NCBI RefSeq assembly: GCF_050624435.1
Contig: NC_134539.1
Coordinates: 141,828,025 to 141,892,024 of the forward strand
Source of the DNA: Tenrec ecaudatus
Lineage: Eukaryota; Chordata; Mammalia; Afrosoricida; Tenrecidae
Length of the DNA: 64,000 nt
Reading direction: 5' to 3'
Each line of letters opens with the position of its first letter. Position 1 is the stretch's first letter. The translations under genes were made by a program, and so were the position numbers. The notes beneath the pieces are model-generated. The model ran no database searches. It was not told where the DNA came from and was given only the letters and a program-made list of their open reading frames with translations. This document shows positions 37,136 to 49,620 of this stretch, piece by piece.

Positions 37136-37964
37136 GTTCTCTACTTCTTGAAATCAAATATTTATTTTAATTCCTTGTAAACAAAGCCTTAGGTCTATCA
37201 TTATTTTTATTTTTATCATTCTTTTTATCCATTTTAATTATTTGGGGTAGGAATATTTCTGTTCTTCTTACTGTTATTTTGTTAGAAACAGAAGTTGTGT
37301 CCTTTACTTCTAAACACTGTATGTTCTCGGTTTCAATTCCTTCCTAATCTTGACATTATTTAGGTACTTAATTTGTAATTTCCAACTGTCCAGAATTTTT
37401 TAAATCTCTTTATGTTATCATTTAAAATGCATATTAAATTATAATTATAGATTTCTTTTTTATTATAGATATTCTGATTCAGGGTAAATTTTATTGAATG
37501 TTATAATAATTACACCAAAAGACAGTCATTTTTATTAATTATGTGTTCAACTTTTTGCATATTAATCAGGTTTTGTGTGTCTTTTCCCACTTAAAACTGT
37601 TTTAGTCACATAGTAAATATTAAATAATCATCAACTGAATGAACTCTCTGAATTTTCACCAATAATGTATTTTGCTTCATTTATACTTAAACAATTGATT
37701 GATTTATTCAACAAACATTTGTTTGCTCATAGATGTGTTCCAAAAATTTTGTTTAATTTTTAGAGAAAGACATGATCTCTGCCTTCCCAAAGCTTACAGT
37801 GTAATTACAAAAATATAAATCCAACCAAATCAGAGATTTGTATAGTTTTTGTTATCATTTTTTTAAACCCGTCCAGTCAAAAAGAAAAGTAAGGGGAAGG
37901 GAATAGGCAAGGACTAGGGAAGAAGGTAGAAGGAGAAAAAGAACATAGCTATTCCTTGGAATGC

Positions 37965-38545
37965 TGTGGATTGACATGGGACTACTAAGCAAAAGGTTGG
38001 CATTTCAAACCCACCAGCTGTTTTACAAGAGAGAGACCAGGCTGTCTGCTCCCATAAAGACGTGTTGCTAGGTTCTGACTTACAGTGACCCTATGCACAG
38101 CAGAACGAAACACTACCTGGTCCTGTGCCATCTCACAATTGTTAAGTTTGAGCCCATTCTTGCAACCAGTGGGTCAATCCATCTTTCTGAAGGTCTTCCT
38201 CTTTTTCGCCACCCCTCTGCTTTACCAAGTATGATGTCCTTCTCCAGGGACTGGTCTCTCTGACAACACATCTGAACTATACGAGCAGAGGTCCTTCTAG
38301 CTTCCCTTCTAAGGAGCACTCTGGCAGTATGTCCTCCAAGACAAATGTATTTGTTCTTTTGGTAGTCCATGGTACTTTCAATATTCTTTGCCTATACTAT
38401 AATTCAAATCCACCAATTATTCTTCCTGATTCAATGTCCAATTTTCATATGCGTATGAGGCGATCGATAATACCATGGCTTGAGTCAGGCATGCGTTAGT
38501 CCTCAAAGTTTTACCCTTCCTCTTCTACGTTGAAGAAGTCTTAAG
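37965..38545 (-). mobile_element. RTE LINE 3' end with a sense SINE head in front
   Basis: 37965-38035 is the start of a sense AfroSINE ('aagcaaaaggttggcatttc'). 38036-38545 is antisense RTE; the minus translation has 'VLLRREARRTSARIVQMCC' and 'SLEKDIILGKAEGWRKRG'. Confidence 0.8.
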
Positions 38546-38913
38546 GGGGAGGGAGCATTAGAACTGATAGTGATGATGTTTATACAACTCTTTTTAACAG
38601 AGATTTGACCATGAAAGTGTATGGTATGTGAATACCATAGCAAGTAAACTACTAAAAAAAGAAAGAAAGAAACCAAACTTGACCAACAGTTACCATGGGT
38701 GAAGGAGAAAATGTTGTTGCTTAGGGGACACTGAGTTTATGTTAATAATGGTGGAATAATTTGGAAAATGATATCAATAATGGTTGTACAACACAAAAAG
38801 TATAAGCAATGGCACTGAATTATATATGTAGAAGTTGTGGGCTTTGGGAATGTTTTGTTGTGTATTCTTTACCACAACTAGAAAATAATAATTACATGAA
38901 GAGTAATGCGTAC

Positions 38914-41047
38914 CCTGGGCCCACCAAGCTCAGAGGACAATAGCCCGGTTTGGAGGCCCCAATGTACAAAGAGAACCATATAGTTGGCCCCATGGCAAGA
39001 TGTGACATCTTGCACTGACCCATGGCCCTACATGGGACAGCACCAGAGACACAGTGGGGGATGTGCGACTTAGTTGACCCCACCACACTGAGGCAAAACA
39101 TTGGGGGTGTGCAATGGAGCGGCAGGGGAAGCAGAGCAATGAGGTCCCGAGGGAGTATAAAGGGTGGACTTTGGGGTCAGGATATGGCACCCCATCAGAC
39201 TCGTCCAGAAAATACTCCTAAAGGTCAATAAACAGTCCTTGAACTACTAACAGGCTTTTTTTTTTTTTTTTGCTGTCTTTTTGTTTTGTTTTTTGCTTTT
39301 TTCTCTTCTTTTAAATTTTGTATGTCAGTGGCTTTTTTGTTTGTTAGCTTGTCAGTGTTGCTGCTATCAATGCCATGTTCTTATGTGACACTTTAGTGCT
39401 GTCAAAGCCATGCGCAAGTTTATGTACATATTATTATATCTGCAGGTCTACCTAGATAAGATAGGCTGGACAAACAACGTGAGAAGAAAATAACGGGACT
39501 GGGGGGACATGAGAGTGTGGGAAGTGGGGGAAGGGAGGAGGTGTTGGCCAACCCAGGGACAAGGGAACAGCAAGTGGTTCAAAACCAGTGGAGGGAGGGG
39601 ATGGGAGGACTGGTAGGGAGTGACCAAGGGAAACATAACTGAGAGGAATTACTGAAACCAGAATGAAGGCTAACCATGGTAGTGGGACAGGAGGAAAACA
39701 TAAGGAAATAGAGGAAAGGAGTAAGAGGCAAAGGGCACACATAAAAGCCTAAATACAGACATGTACATATGTAAATGTATTTATGATTGTGGGGGAAATA
39801 GACCTATGTGCATATATTTATAGGTTTAGTAGTAGGGTAGCAGGTGGACATTGGGTCTCCTCCCACGCATTCCCTTAATACAAGAGCACCTCGCGCAGCT
39901 AAACGGTCATGATCGCTGAAGACAGACGTGTGCATAAACAAGTGGTGAAGAAAGCTGATGGTGCCTGGCTATCAAAAGATATAGCGTCTGGGGTCTTAAA
40001 GGCTTGAAGGCCAACAAGTGGCCATCTTGCTCAGAAGCAACAAAACTCACAGAGAAGAAGCACACAGCCTAAGTGAACACAAGGTGTTGAAGGGATCAGA
40101 TAGCAGACACTAAGAACAAAAAACATCATTGTGTAATCACCTTCCCCACAAAAATGCTGAAGATGAATGTGTGCATAGGTAAGTGTGGTGAAGAAGGCTG
40201 ATGGTGCCCCGCTATTGAGTGATATAGCGTCTGGGGTCTTAAAGGTTTGAAAGTAAACAAGTGGCATCTAGTCCAGAAACAACAAAGCCCACATGGAAGC
40301 AGCACACCAACATGTGTGATCATGAAGGGCCGAGGGGACCAGGTTTCAAGCACCAAAGGTGGGGGGGAAATCATATCGTGAATGAGGGGAGCGCATGATG
40401 GGGACCCAATGCCCATCTGTAGACAACTGAACATCCCTTCCAGAGGGGTTGTGGGGAGGAGATGGGTCACTCAGGGTTCAATGTAGCAATAATGAAACTC
40501 AAAACCTTCCTCTAGTTCTTAAATGTTTCCTGCCCCCAACTATCATGATCCCAATTCTACCTTGCAAACCTGGTTAGACCAGAGGATGCACAGCGGTACA
40601 AATGGGAACTGGAAACACAGGGAATCCAGGACAGATGAATCCCTCAGGACCAGCGGGGAGAGTGGCGATACTGGAAGGGAAGTGGGAAGAGAAAAGGGGA
40701 CCCAATCACAAGGATCTACATATAACCTCCTCTCTGAGGGGTGGGCAACAGAAAAGTGGGTGAAGGGAGACGCTGGGCAGTGTAAGATAAGATAATAATT
40801 TATAAATTATTAAGGGTTCATGAGGGACGAGGGAGCGGAAGGGAGGTGGGAGTGGAAAGGGAGTGGGAGGGTGAAAAAGAAAATGAGCAACTGATTCCAG
40901 GAACCCAAACAGAAAGTGAATGTTGAGAATGATGAGGGCAACGAATGTCTAAGTGTGCTTTACACAATTGATATATGTATGGATTTTGATAAGAGTTGTA
41001 TGAGCCCCAATAAAATGACATAAAAAAAACCAAAACAGCAAAAAAAG
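38914..41047 (+). mobile_element. Longest T-family element, with target duplication
   Basis: Bounded by agagtaatgcgtac (38900-38913) and agagtaatgtgtac (41048-41061). About 2.13 kb. Parts in order: a GC-richer head (38914-39250), a T-rich run (39257-39300), the 'ctacctagataagatagg' block, a roughly 200-bp unit twice (about 39930-40110 and 40155-40345), a purine-rich tract, and a tail 'gccccaataaaatgacat' plus A-run. No long sense frame. Most likely a LINE 3' end or a non-autonomous retroelement mobilised by a LINE; the family name is unknown to me. Confidence 0.85.
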
Positions 41048-41194
41048 AGAGTAATGTGTACAAGGAAGAAGAAAAGATTCTAGAACTGACTTTGGTGCTA
41101 ATTGTAAAACTTTTCTTGATATAATTTAATTATTGAACTGTATGGCACATGAATGAAGTGCTAATACTTTTAAATTTAAAAAGATTAAATCCCT

Positions 41195-41695
41195 GACAAC
41201 TTCAGTCTTTTCTCCATTTATTATCATGTTGAGAGCGCAATTTTCTGATAAAGATTTACAGAATCAGAAACCCTACATAAGGTCACTATGTGTTGGAATC
41301 AACGAAATGGCAGTGGTTTTTGTTTGTTTTGTTTGTTATCACCTGGTGGTTGAATTATGTATATTAGCTATCAAATAGTACCTAAATTGATGAGAAATTA
41401 TACAATACCTATTTTACATATTGAATGGTGTTATAGACAATATTATAAGACATTCTCTTTTAATTAGATAAAAAAAATTTTTTCTGACTCCTCTTCTTAA
41501 TTCTGAATAGCTAAGCATCCTCCCCATTGCACTTTGCTTTCAACCATTAAAGATGGGAAGGTGTTTCAAAGAGAGAGAGATTGGTGATGTTACCATGTCA
41601 CACATATGGCACAGAACCAAGCAATGTTCCCTTCTGTTGTATATGAAGTCACCATGAGCCAGAACTGAGTCAGTTAACAGCAAAAACAATGTATA
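41195..41695. mobile_element. RTE and AfroSINE 3' fragments
   Basis: 41195-41222 antisense RTE; 41260-41335 a sense SINE end ('ctatgtgttggaatcaacga'); 41565-41695 an RTE/SINE-type sense 3' end. They lie just before module 3 exon b. Confidence 0.6.
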
Positions 41696-41755
41696 GTACA
41701 AAAATATCACGTCATTGCTATAATCTCACTTGAGACTATTTGCCTCTTTCTAAAG

Positions 41756-41860
41756 GAGAAAAGATTCATACTGCGGATGTGGCAAACGTTTTGAAGGACA
41801 TGGGAATAGAGGTCACAAATAAGGAATTCAAAAAGCTGATGAAAACTCTACCGGTTTCTG
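41756..41860 (+). CDS. EFCAB13: Module 3 exon b (105 nt)
   Basis: Acceptor ctttctaaag, donor gtaagc. The peptide opens EKIHTADVANVLKDMGIEV and ends MKTLPVS. Asp is kept at the loop end (I-H-T-A-D). Confidence 0.92.
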
Positions 41861-42244
41861 GTAAGCATTTACATGTGTTCTAATCATTGATGCATGAGAA
41901 TGTGTTCATTAGATGAGTGTTTATTGAAAACCTGCTGTGCATAACACTCTCCTAAACCCAGGTGAGTAAAGACCATGTGGGTGTCCCTGAATCCCTACCT
42001 GCTTAAAGAAGACTCAGCAACGTTTGGTTGTCAAGTTTCATAGTAGGAATTCTAATATTTTTAACATTTTCTGTCAACTAGATTATTTTAAGGCCCAGCT
42101 CTAGCATTTTTTAAAGACTCCCGTTACCATTTCCATTATGGCATAGGAAACAGAAACTTAACTAGTCAGAAGTACCATCACAGGAAAAACGAATTATTTT
42201 GTCTCCTTGGGAGCAATCTATGAGCTCAGAGATAAATAAGCTCA

Positions 42245-42595
42245 GGGGCTCTGGGTGGTGTCTGGTTATGTGTTGTGCTGCTAACTGCAAAGTCAGCCAT
42301 TTGAAACGGATCCATTTTTAAACATTTTCTTCCTTCCTGCACTCCTCAATATTAGGTCCCATTCCCCCCACATACCCTTCCCCTGTCATACCCCCAAAGA
42401 AGCACTAATCCAGTTACTGTTTATGTAGATTTACCTATCCTTGATTTCATATACAGAAAAACATTAACCAAAAAAAAAACTATCAAGAATAATAAGACAA
42501 GGCAAGAGTTAGTCTCAGAAATACACAAGGGCAATTCTACCCAGTCCTATAGGGTGGCGAGGAGTCAGAACTGGCTCGATGGCAGTAAGAAGGGA
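42245..42595 (+). mobile_element. AfroSINE split by an L1-like piece
   Basis: The SINE start (42245-42305) and SINE end (42495-42595, 'ggagtcagaactggctcgat') are separated by about 175 bp resembling an L1 3' non-coding region read antisense. Confidence 0.6.
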
Positions 42596-42889
42596 TATGC
42601 TGGAAGGAGAAGATAAAGAACAGGGGGACGGGGAGATGAAGGCAGAAGGGTGAAGCCAAATTAGAAAAGAGAACATGGTAAAGAGCTGTGTAGATTTCCG
42701 CACAGTGACATGTCACTACATGACAACCGCCTGGTCTTCATTCCATCCAGTGGTTAGTCTTACGTACCTTTATCTCACTGAAGGCAAATTAGTAATTGTG
42801 GCAAATTTCCAAATTATCTCTTCCTGTAACTGTACACTTTTATTTTGATGAATCTCCAAAAATACAATGAATTGTATTTTATCTTACAG

Positions 42890-42943
42890 CTGATAAAAGG
42901 GTGTTTAAGAAAAATATAGTGGATGCTCTGAAATCTTTCGATG
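42890..42943 (+). CDS. EFCAB13: Module 3 exon c (54 nt)
   Basis: Acceptor atcttacag, donor gtaagt. Encodes ADKRVFKKNIVDALKSFD. The loop Gly has been lost (Lys-Arg instead of Gly-Lys), and Asn occupies position 12. The helix and exon length are preserved. Confidence 0.88.
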
Positions 42944-43044
42944 GTAAGTGCGAAAAAGAACCAATAAAATTTGAGATTATTTTAATTATTTTGGGATAAT
43001 ATAAATAATTAGGAAATGATACTCACATAAAGTAATACATTTGA

Positions 43045-43105
43045 AATTATGTATTTATTCAATAAGTATTTGAGTATTTGCTATGTGCTGGGTATTAGAA
43101 AATAA
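43045..43105. mobile_element. L2 LINE relic
   Basis: 'atttattcaataagtatttg' and 'gtatttgctatgtgctggg' follow the module 3 c exon by about 100 bases. Confidence 0.5.
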
Positions 43106-43536
43106 TCTGGAATATTCATTGTAAAAAAAACAGAATAAATAATGATCATCTATAATACCAAGTTACATGGGATTTTATTATTAAAATTGTTTCTTATTAT
43201 ATTCTCTTTCATTATCATATATTTATGCATTTTACATTTAATCCTAAACACTTAGTATAATAATTTTACCATGAATTTGAAAATATCCTATTTCTAAATT
43301 ACATCATCTGGTTGTAATATGTCATTCTTCTCTTGTTGAACACTTAAGTCTCTGAGAATTTCCTCTTGAACATCTGTGAACTTTGTACAGATACTTTGAC
43401 CCAAATTTTATATCATTTTCTTTGGAGAGACTAATCCTTCTAGAACAATAAGGCCCAAGAATCTTAACCTGTTTCACATGCACCCAATGTACCTTCCATA
43501 AGGATCGTGCTAGTTACACCCCCATAGGTAGTGAGC

Positions 43537-43722
43537 TGGAGGAGCCCTGGAGGCACCTGGCTAAGCACTCATAGGAGCAGAGAGCGTGGTCGTTGGAATC
43601 CACCAGCAGCGCCACAGGAGGTAAGCCACGGCCACCTGTTCCCTTCAAGCTCCACACCTAGAATGGCCTAGGATTGCTAAGCGTCGGAATGATTCCACAA
43701 ACCCAGCAATAACATGCAGTAG
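43537..43722 (+). mobile_element. AfroSINE
   Basis: Starts 'ggagccctggaggcacctgg', the typical SINE 5' end. The body is diverged. Confidence 0.75.
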
Positions 43723-43949
43723 ACATGCCCTGTCAACAATTGATCTTTTTCACATTTTGTATCCTTGCTAGCATTACGGATTAAAAATGGAATATAATTA
43801 TTGCATCATTTATTATGATATCATATCTTTCGGTCTTTGAATTATTTTTCCCAATCTTCTGTCTAATGTTGTCATGGCATCTGAGTATTGTTCCTATTTA
43901 CTTAAGTGGTATCTTTCTAGATCTAGATACTGGCATATCTATAGGAATT

Positions 43950-44206
43950 ATGAGGAACAGTGGTGGCACGGTGGTAAAACTCTCAAGTACTAATCAGAAG
44001 GTTGCTAGTCTGAACCCACCTGCTACCCCTGAGAGGTACAGCAGTCAGTTTCCATGACGATTCTGGCCTTTGGAAACCCTGTGGTTTACTTCTGTTCTGT
44101 CCTGTAAGGTCTCTGTCTGAGAATCAACTCAACAGAGGTGGTTTGGTTTGGTTTGGTTTGGTTTGGTTTGGTTTGGTTTGGTTTGGTTTGGTTTGGTTTG
44201 GTTTGG
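43950..44206 (+). mobile_element. AfroSINE with an expanded (GGTTT)n tail
   Basis: SINE body 43950-44139, followed by about 13 perfect GGTTT units at 44140-44206, grown from the tail motif of the element. Confidence 0.9.
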
Positions 44207-44339
44207 CTTTTAATAGCAGTGGGTTTTTAATAATTTCACAGATGAGTGTTTTTTAATTTTGTTATGTTTTACAACATGCTTCTAATTCACTTTCCATACC
44301 ACATACAATTAATCTATTTAAAGTGCTCAGATTAATTAG

Positions 44340-44600
44340 CTTTATTATGTTCACAGAGATGTGTAACTATCACCATAAACAATTTTAGAACATTTTTATT
44401 ATAGCAAAGAGAAAGTCCACATCCACTAGCACCATGCCCTGGTTTCCCCTAACCCTCCCAGATCTAGGAAATGTCCAATCTATTTTCTGGGTGTTATGGT
44501 GTATTGTAATATACTGCTATTTGCAATTTTACATACTCAATTAGATTAGTCATTTTTTCTGTAATTTCTTTTTGCATCTGCAAAAGTCCTTTATCATCTA
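44340..44600 (-). mobile_element. L1 3' non-coding fragment
   Basis: 'gtaactatcaccataaacaa', 'ttttagaacatttttattat' and 'agaaagtccacatccactag' match old L1 3' ends read antisense. Confidence 0.6.
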
Positions 44601-44634
44601 GACAGCATATAAATAATCAAATGCACTGTTTTCT

Positions 44635-45125
44635 TTTTTTAATCATTTTATTGAGGGCTCGTACAACTCATCAAAATCCATATATACATCCATTGTGTCG
44701 AACACATTTGTACATTTGTTGCCATCATCTTTCTCAAAACATTTGCTTTCTACTTGAGCCCTCGGTATCAGCTCCTCCTTTTTTTCCCTCCTTCCCCCAC
44801 CCTTCCTCCCTCACGAATGCTTGATAATTTATTTTTTAAATTTTCATGGCTTACACTGATCCATGTCTCCTTTCACCCACTTTTTTGTTGCCTATCACCC
44901 TGGGAAGGGGTTATGTGTAGATCATTGTGATGGGTTCCCCATTCTTTTCTTTTTTATAAATTGTTTTATTTGTGGCTTTTATAACTCTTATAACAATCTA
45001 TACATCAATTGTATGAAACACATTTGTACATATGTTGCCATCATCATTTTCAAAACATTTTCTTTCTACTTGAGCACTTGGTATCAGCTCCTCTTTTTCC
45101 CCTCCCTCCCCCACCTTCCCACCCT
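44635..45125 (-). repeat. Two T-family 3' fragments in a row
   Basis: 44635-44945 starts 'aatcattttattgagggctc'. A second copy starts at 44957 with 'aaattgttttatttgtggct'. Both antisense, so independent insertions at nearly one site. Confidence 0.8.
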
Positions 45126-45562
45126 TGTGCAAATGCACGTTTTTCTATGAAATCATTGTTTACAAATACTTAGCTCATCTGAAACATATATTTTGCTCTT
45201 CGTAATTTGTAATTGTAATCATTAATCCTACTATACCTATGGTTTTCAGTTATTCTGTCATTAACTAGACTTCTTTATATACAATTATATTTATGTAATA
45301 ATGTATTGTTACTTTAGCAAGTTTCACATTTTATTTTTTGACCAGTAGCATGATTTGGTTATTGTTTTTTGCCTGTTTTTCCAGACTTTCCACATTCTTT
45401 ATCTCACATCCCACAAAATTAACTTCTTCTAGAAGTTTAGTTATGCATGTTCTGTTCCTAACTCCCCATGAGAGTTTATGGTTTCATTTCTAGAAAGGGG
45501 TTGGTAATCTGCATTTTTCATTTTTATGGCATTGTTATCTACTTTTTCTTATCTTTATTAAG

Positions 45563-45667
45563 GAGGAAAGGCTAATGTCAGTGATCTGGAAAATGTTCTA
45601 CGAAACACTGGGTTCAGACTTGAAGCAAAAGAAATCCAGGACTTGCAAAAGCATCTACCAATCACCG
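45563..45667 (+). CDS. EFCAB13: Module 3 exon d (105 nt)
   Basis: Acceptor tttattaag (not CCTAAG as in the other d exons), donor gtaagc. The peptide opens GKANVSDLENVLRNTGFRL and ends QKHLPIT. It is the only d exon with an acidic residue (Asp) at loop position 12. Confidence 0.92.
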
Positions 45668-46067
45668 GTAAGCATTTCAGATGCCCTCCTTCTGTAAACA
45701 ATGACTGGTCTGCCCTGAAACCAGTGAGTAAAGACACGCGAGAGGGAGACAAACTGGGGCAGGGACATTGTTTAAGAGACACTTGCTAAGGTCTAGGTGA
45801 GACAGGCCTTATCTGGGAGACCTCAGTGGTCACATGTAGGGGAAGACTGAGTTAACACAGTACGGACCAGAGGTCTATTGTTTGTATGATTGCCACAAAC
45901 CAGAAGAAAAGAAAAAGGGGAAGAAAAAAATCAAACAGCTGAAGGAACAGAATGAAGAAAAAGAGAATGCATTTAAAACCAGACATTTGAGGACAAGGTG
46001 CCAGGTCAACTAAAAGTGTATTTCCTAGCTGTTATTTTTTTAATAATTTGATTTGTTGTTGTTGTTG
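45668..46067. other. Unassigned intron sequence
   Basis: Purine-rich, non-coding stretch after the module 3 d exon. Nothing recognised. Confidence 0.5.
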
Positions 46068-46245
46068 AAGGGAGTTCTGATGGTGCTGTAGTTCTCCACT
46101 GCTAACCAAAAGGTCAACGATTTGAACTCCACCAGAAAGACGGGCAGTTTGCTTTCATAGAGATTTCAGCCTTGGCAACCCTATGGCCATTCTGTTCTGT
46201 CCTGTAGGGTCCCTAGGAGTTGGCACAAACTCACTGTTGTGAATA
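46068..46245 (+). mobile_element. AfroSINE
   Basis: 'gggagttctgatggtgctgt' to 'ggagttggcacaaactcact'. Confidence 0.8.
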
Positions 46246-46909
46246 CTTGTGTACAGAGCCAAACATATACCAATTCAACAGTTGCATGTTTAATTCAGTG
46301 GCATTGAATACATTCCTCAATTTGCAAACACTCTCGTCCTTCTTTTCTGAATTGTCCTGTTACTGGTATTAATCTTAAAGTGTCTTCAATCCATGAGACC
46401 ATCCTTGGAGATCTAAAGCAATGCCTCTTAGTGTCCCTAAGAGTACAGAAAATAATAAAGGAATAGAAAGATATAATACAGGAAGATTTGAGAGGTGAGT
46501 GTAATTAAAAAGTAGGAAGATAAACCAAAGGTGATGGCAGGGGATGAGTAAAGGAAAGGGCAGGGCAAGATGATATAAAGATGTATGCATATAGACTGAC
46601 CCGGTGTTGGATTGCCCAATAAGCAAGATAAGCATGAGTTTACTAGTGCTGTGTACTGCAGATTAGTAAGTAAGCACAAGTAAATCTATACTTACCTTAT
46701 TTATTTGGCGATTGGTCCCTGGGCTGAGTTGAAGGGAACCAAGACTGAAGAAGAGTGAAGGAGTCTCTTCTTTCTGTCATCACCAGAAATCACTAACTGA
46801 ATTTGGTAACCAGCATTAGAGTACTGGTCACCAAGCATCTTGTACAGCACAAAGTTCTTTATAAAGAGCCTGAAACTGAAGATTAGAAAGAATATCTTTG
46901 ACTAGGGCA

Positions 46910-47110
46910 GGAGCCCTGGTGGGTTAGCGGGGTATGTGGTGGATTGCTGACCACAACATCAGTGATTCAAATCCACCAGCTGCTCTGAACCAGCAAGATG
47001 AGTCTTTCTGCTCCCATAAAGATTGACGGCCTCCAAAAGACAAAGGAGCAATTCCACCTTGTCTTCCAGAGTCACTGTGCCTTGGAGTTGACTCCATGGC
47101 AGTGTGCGAG
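46910..47110 (+). mobile_element. AfroSINE
   Basis: 'aggagccctggtgggttagc' to 'ggagttgactccatggcagt'. 47111-48100 shows only possible L2-like wording near 47450 and an unassigned old repeat at 47700-47960. Confidence 0.85.
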
Positions 47111-48104
47111 ACAACTGAAATCAGAACTTCATTATTCGAGGATCAAGGTCCTGAGTTTATTAATACAATAAGTGCCCACTGCCCTTTAACGTTATGTAAA
47201 TTTGACCTCACTTTGAACTAACTGTCCCAACTCCTACTTAAAACAAATTCATCTCAATCACCTCCTGCTGCACGTACGACTTTAAATAATCAAAATACTT
47301 CCCGCCATTTCTTGCTCTAAAGTAAGCCTAAATAAGAGCTGTCTGATATTCTTCCAACTGAACTACACATTTCATTTAAAAATAACACCCTTTAGACTCT
47401 CGTTGGTAAACCAGGGACTGCCCGTACATTCTTTCTCTCATTGATCCAGTCAGCAAACATCTACTGAAAGCTTCAGTGTGCCATCGCTGTGTTGGTATTG
47501 CTTTGTTTGTTCATCTCTGTGCAGTTTGTGCACTAGATTAGGGGCTCAAGGAAGAATAGAGACATGGAATCTTCCCTCAAGGAGTTTATAATCTGGAGAA
47601 TTGCAAGAACATTACAAACTGACAAAGTTCCGGGAGGAGGAGCTCCTCACGTGCACTTGGGTTAAGCAACAAGCAGATGCATTGCGTGTATCCTCTAACC
47701 CAGTGACCTTCAGCCTTTTTGGCTCAGAACTCCTGATACTCTTAATTGAGAACACTAAAGAGCTCCTGCTTTTGTGAATTATATCTGTCAATATTCATTG
47801 TACTAAGAATTTTTAAACATTTCATTCACATTTATTTATCAATCTGGTTAATAATATTGATAATAATGCATTACATGTTAAATAAAAAACATTTATGAAA
47901 AATAACAATTTTCCCCAAAACAAAGCAAAAAAATTAGTGAGAATAGGAACATTGTGTTAGGTTTTTCATAAATTACTTTACTGGCTAGCTGGATTCATAT
48001 ATCTGATTCTGTATTCAATTTGAGATGCATTATCTTAGATGAAGTATGTAAAGATACTCTGACCTCACACAAATATGAGCAATTTGAGAAGGAAGGATTT
48101 TAAA

Positions 48105-49010
48105 AAATAATTTTAGTAGGGGCTCGTACAATTCTTATCACAATTCATACATACATCCATTGTGTCAAGAACATATGTACATTTGTTGCCATCATCATTC
48201 TCAAAACATTTCCTTCTACTTGAGCCCTTAATATCAGCTGCTCATTTCCTCCCCCCACTCCCCCCTTCATCATTCATAAATTATTTTGTCATATGTTACA
48301 CTGTCTGATGTCTCCCCCTGTCCTCTTCTCTGCTTTCCATCCACCAGGGAATAGGCTATATACGTAGATTCTTGTAGTCAGTTCCCCCTTTCTACCCTAC
48401 ATTCTCTCCACCCTCCAGGCATCGCCACTCTCACCACTGGTCCTGAAGGAGTCATCTGTCCTGGATACCCTGTGTTTCCAGGTGCTATCTGTACCAGTGT
48501 ACATCCTCTGGTCTAGTCAGATTTGTAAGGTAGAATTGGGATCATGATAGTGGTGGGAGGAAGCATTTAAGAACTAGAGGAACATTATATGTTTTATCGT
48601 TGATACCTTGCACCCTGACTGGCTCATCTCCTCCCCATAACCCTTCAGTAAGGAGGTGTCCAGTTGTCTACCGATGGGCTTTGAGTCTCCACTCTGCACT
48701 CACCCACATTTATAATGATATGATTTTTTTGTTCTTTGATGCTTGATACCTGATCCCTTCGACAGCTCATGGTCACACAGGCTGGTATGCTTCTTCCATG
48801 TGGGCTTTGATACTTCTGAGCTAGAAAGCCACTTGTTTAACTTCAAGTCTTTAAGACCCCAGATGCTATATCTTTTGATAGCCAGCACCATCAGCTCTCT
48901 TCACCACATTTGCTCATGCACACGTTTGTCTTCAATGATTGTATCAGGAAGGTGGGCACCCACTGATATGATTTTTAGTTCTTTGATATCTGGTAACAGG
49001 TACAAGAAGG
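48105..49010 (-). repeat. T-family copy, antisense
   Basis: Starts 'aaataattttagtaggggct' and continues through the 'tgactggctcatctcctccc' and 'cttcttccatgtgggctttg' blocks. Confidence 0.85.
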
Positions 49011-49167
49011 AAGGATTTTTAATAACCTTTTCAGATAGTTCTGAATAGTCTTCATATTCCTCTAAAGCCAGAAAGTGGTATCCTTTCTGGAGTTTACTTG
49101 TAGTGTAGGATCAGTACTTATATCAATGAACTTTTCATACTTGGCTACAATAAAGTTCATTGATCTG

Positions 49168-49374
49168 TTTCAATGGTTCTCAACTTTCCTAATGCTGTGA
49201 CCCTTTAATACAGTTCCTCATGTTGTGGTGACCCCCCCCCCAACCATAAAATTATTTTCGTTGCTCCTTCATCACTGTAATTTTGCTACTGTTATAAATC
49301 AGGCAACCCCTTTGAAAGAGTCGTTTGACTCCCAAAAAGGTTGCAACCCACAGGTTGAGAACCATTGGTCTATT
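49168..49374 (-). mobile_element. SPIN-like hAT MITE
   Basis: 'caatggttctcaactttcct' to 'caggttgagaaccattgg', with a C-run at 49232-49241. Confidence 0.8.
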
Positions 49375-49620
49375 TCATACTGTCATATTTTACCCATATG
49401 TCATTTTTATAACATCATGCTTCAATAATTTGGAAAATATTAGTTCAGAGTTACATAAATTTCAATGTATAGCATTATATAATATCAAGCAGTCATATTT
49501 TAAAATATTATCACCAAAAGAGCCACAGCAAATTTTAACTCACATTTCGTTTGCAAGCTTTAGCTCTATCATTAAGGCATCTTCTGTCAGTCATTTACTC
49601 AAGTGAAAATGATATTCCAA

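Noticed and set aside
47700-47960. Possible additional hAT MITE ('gtgaccttcagcctttttgg')
   Set aside because: One end resembles a DNA transposon terminus but no matching inverted end was seen; left unassigned.
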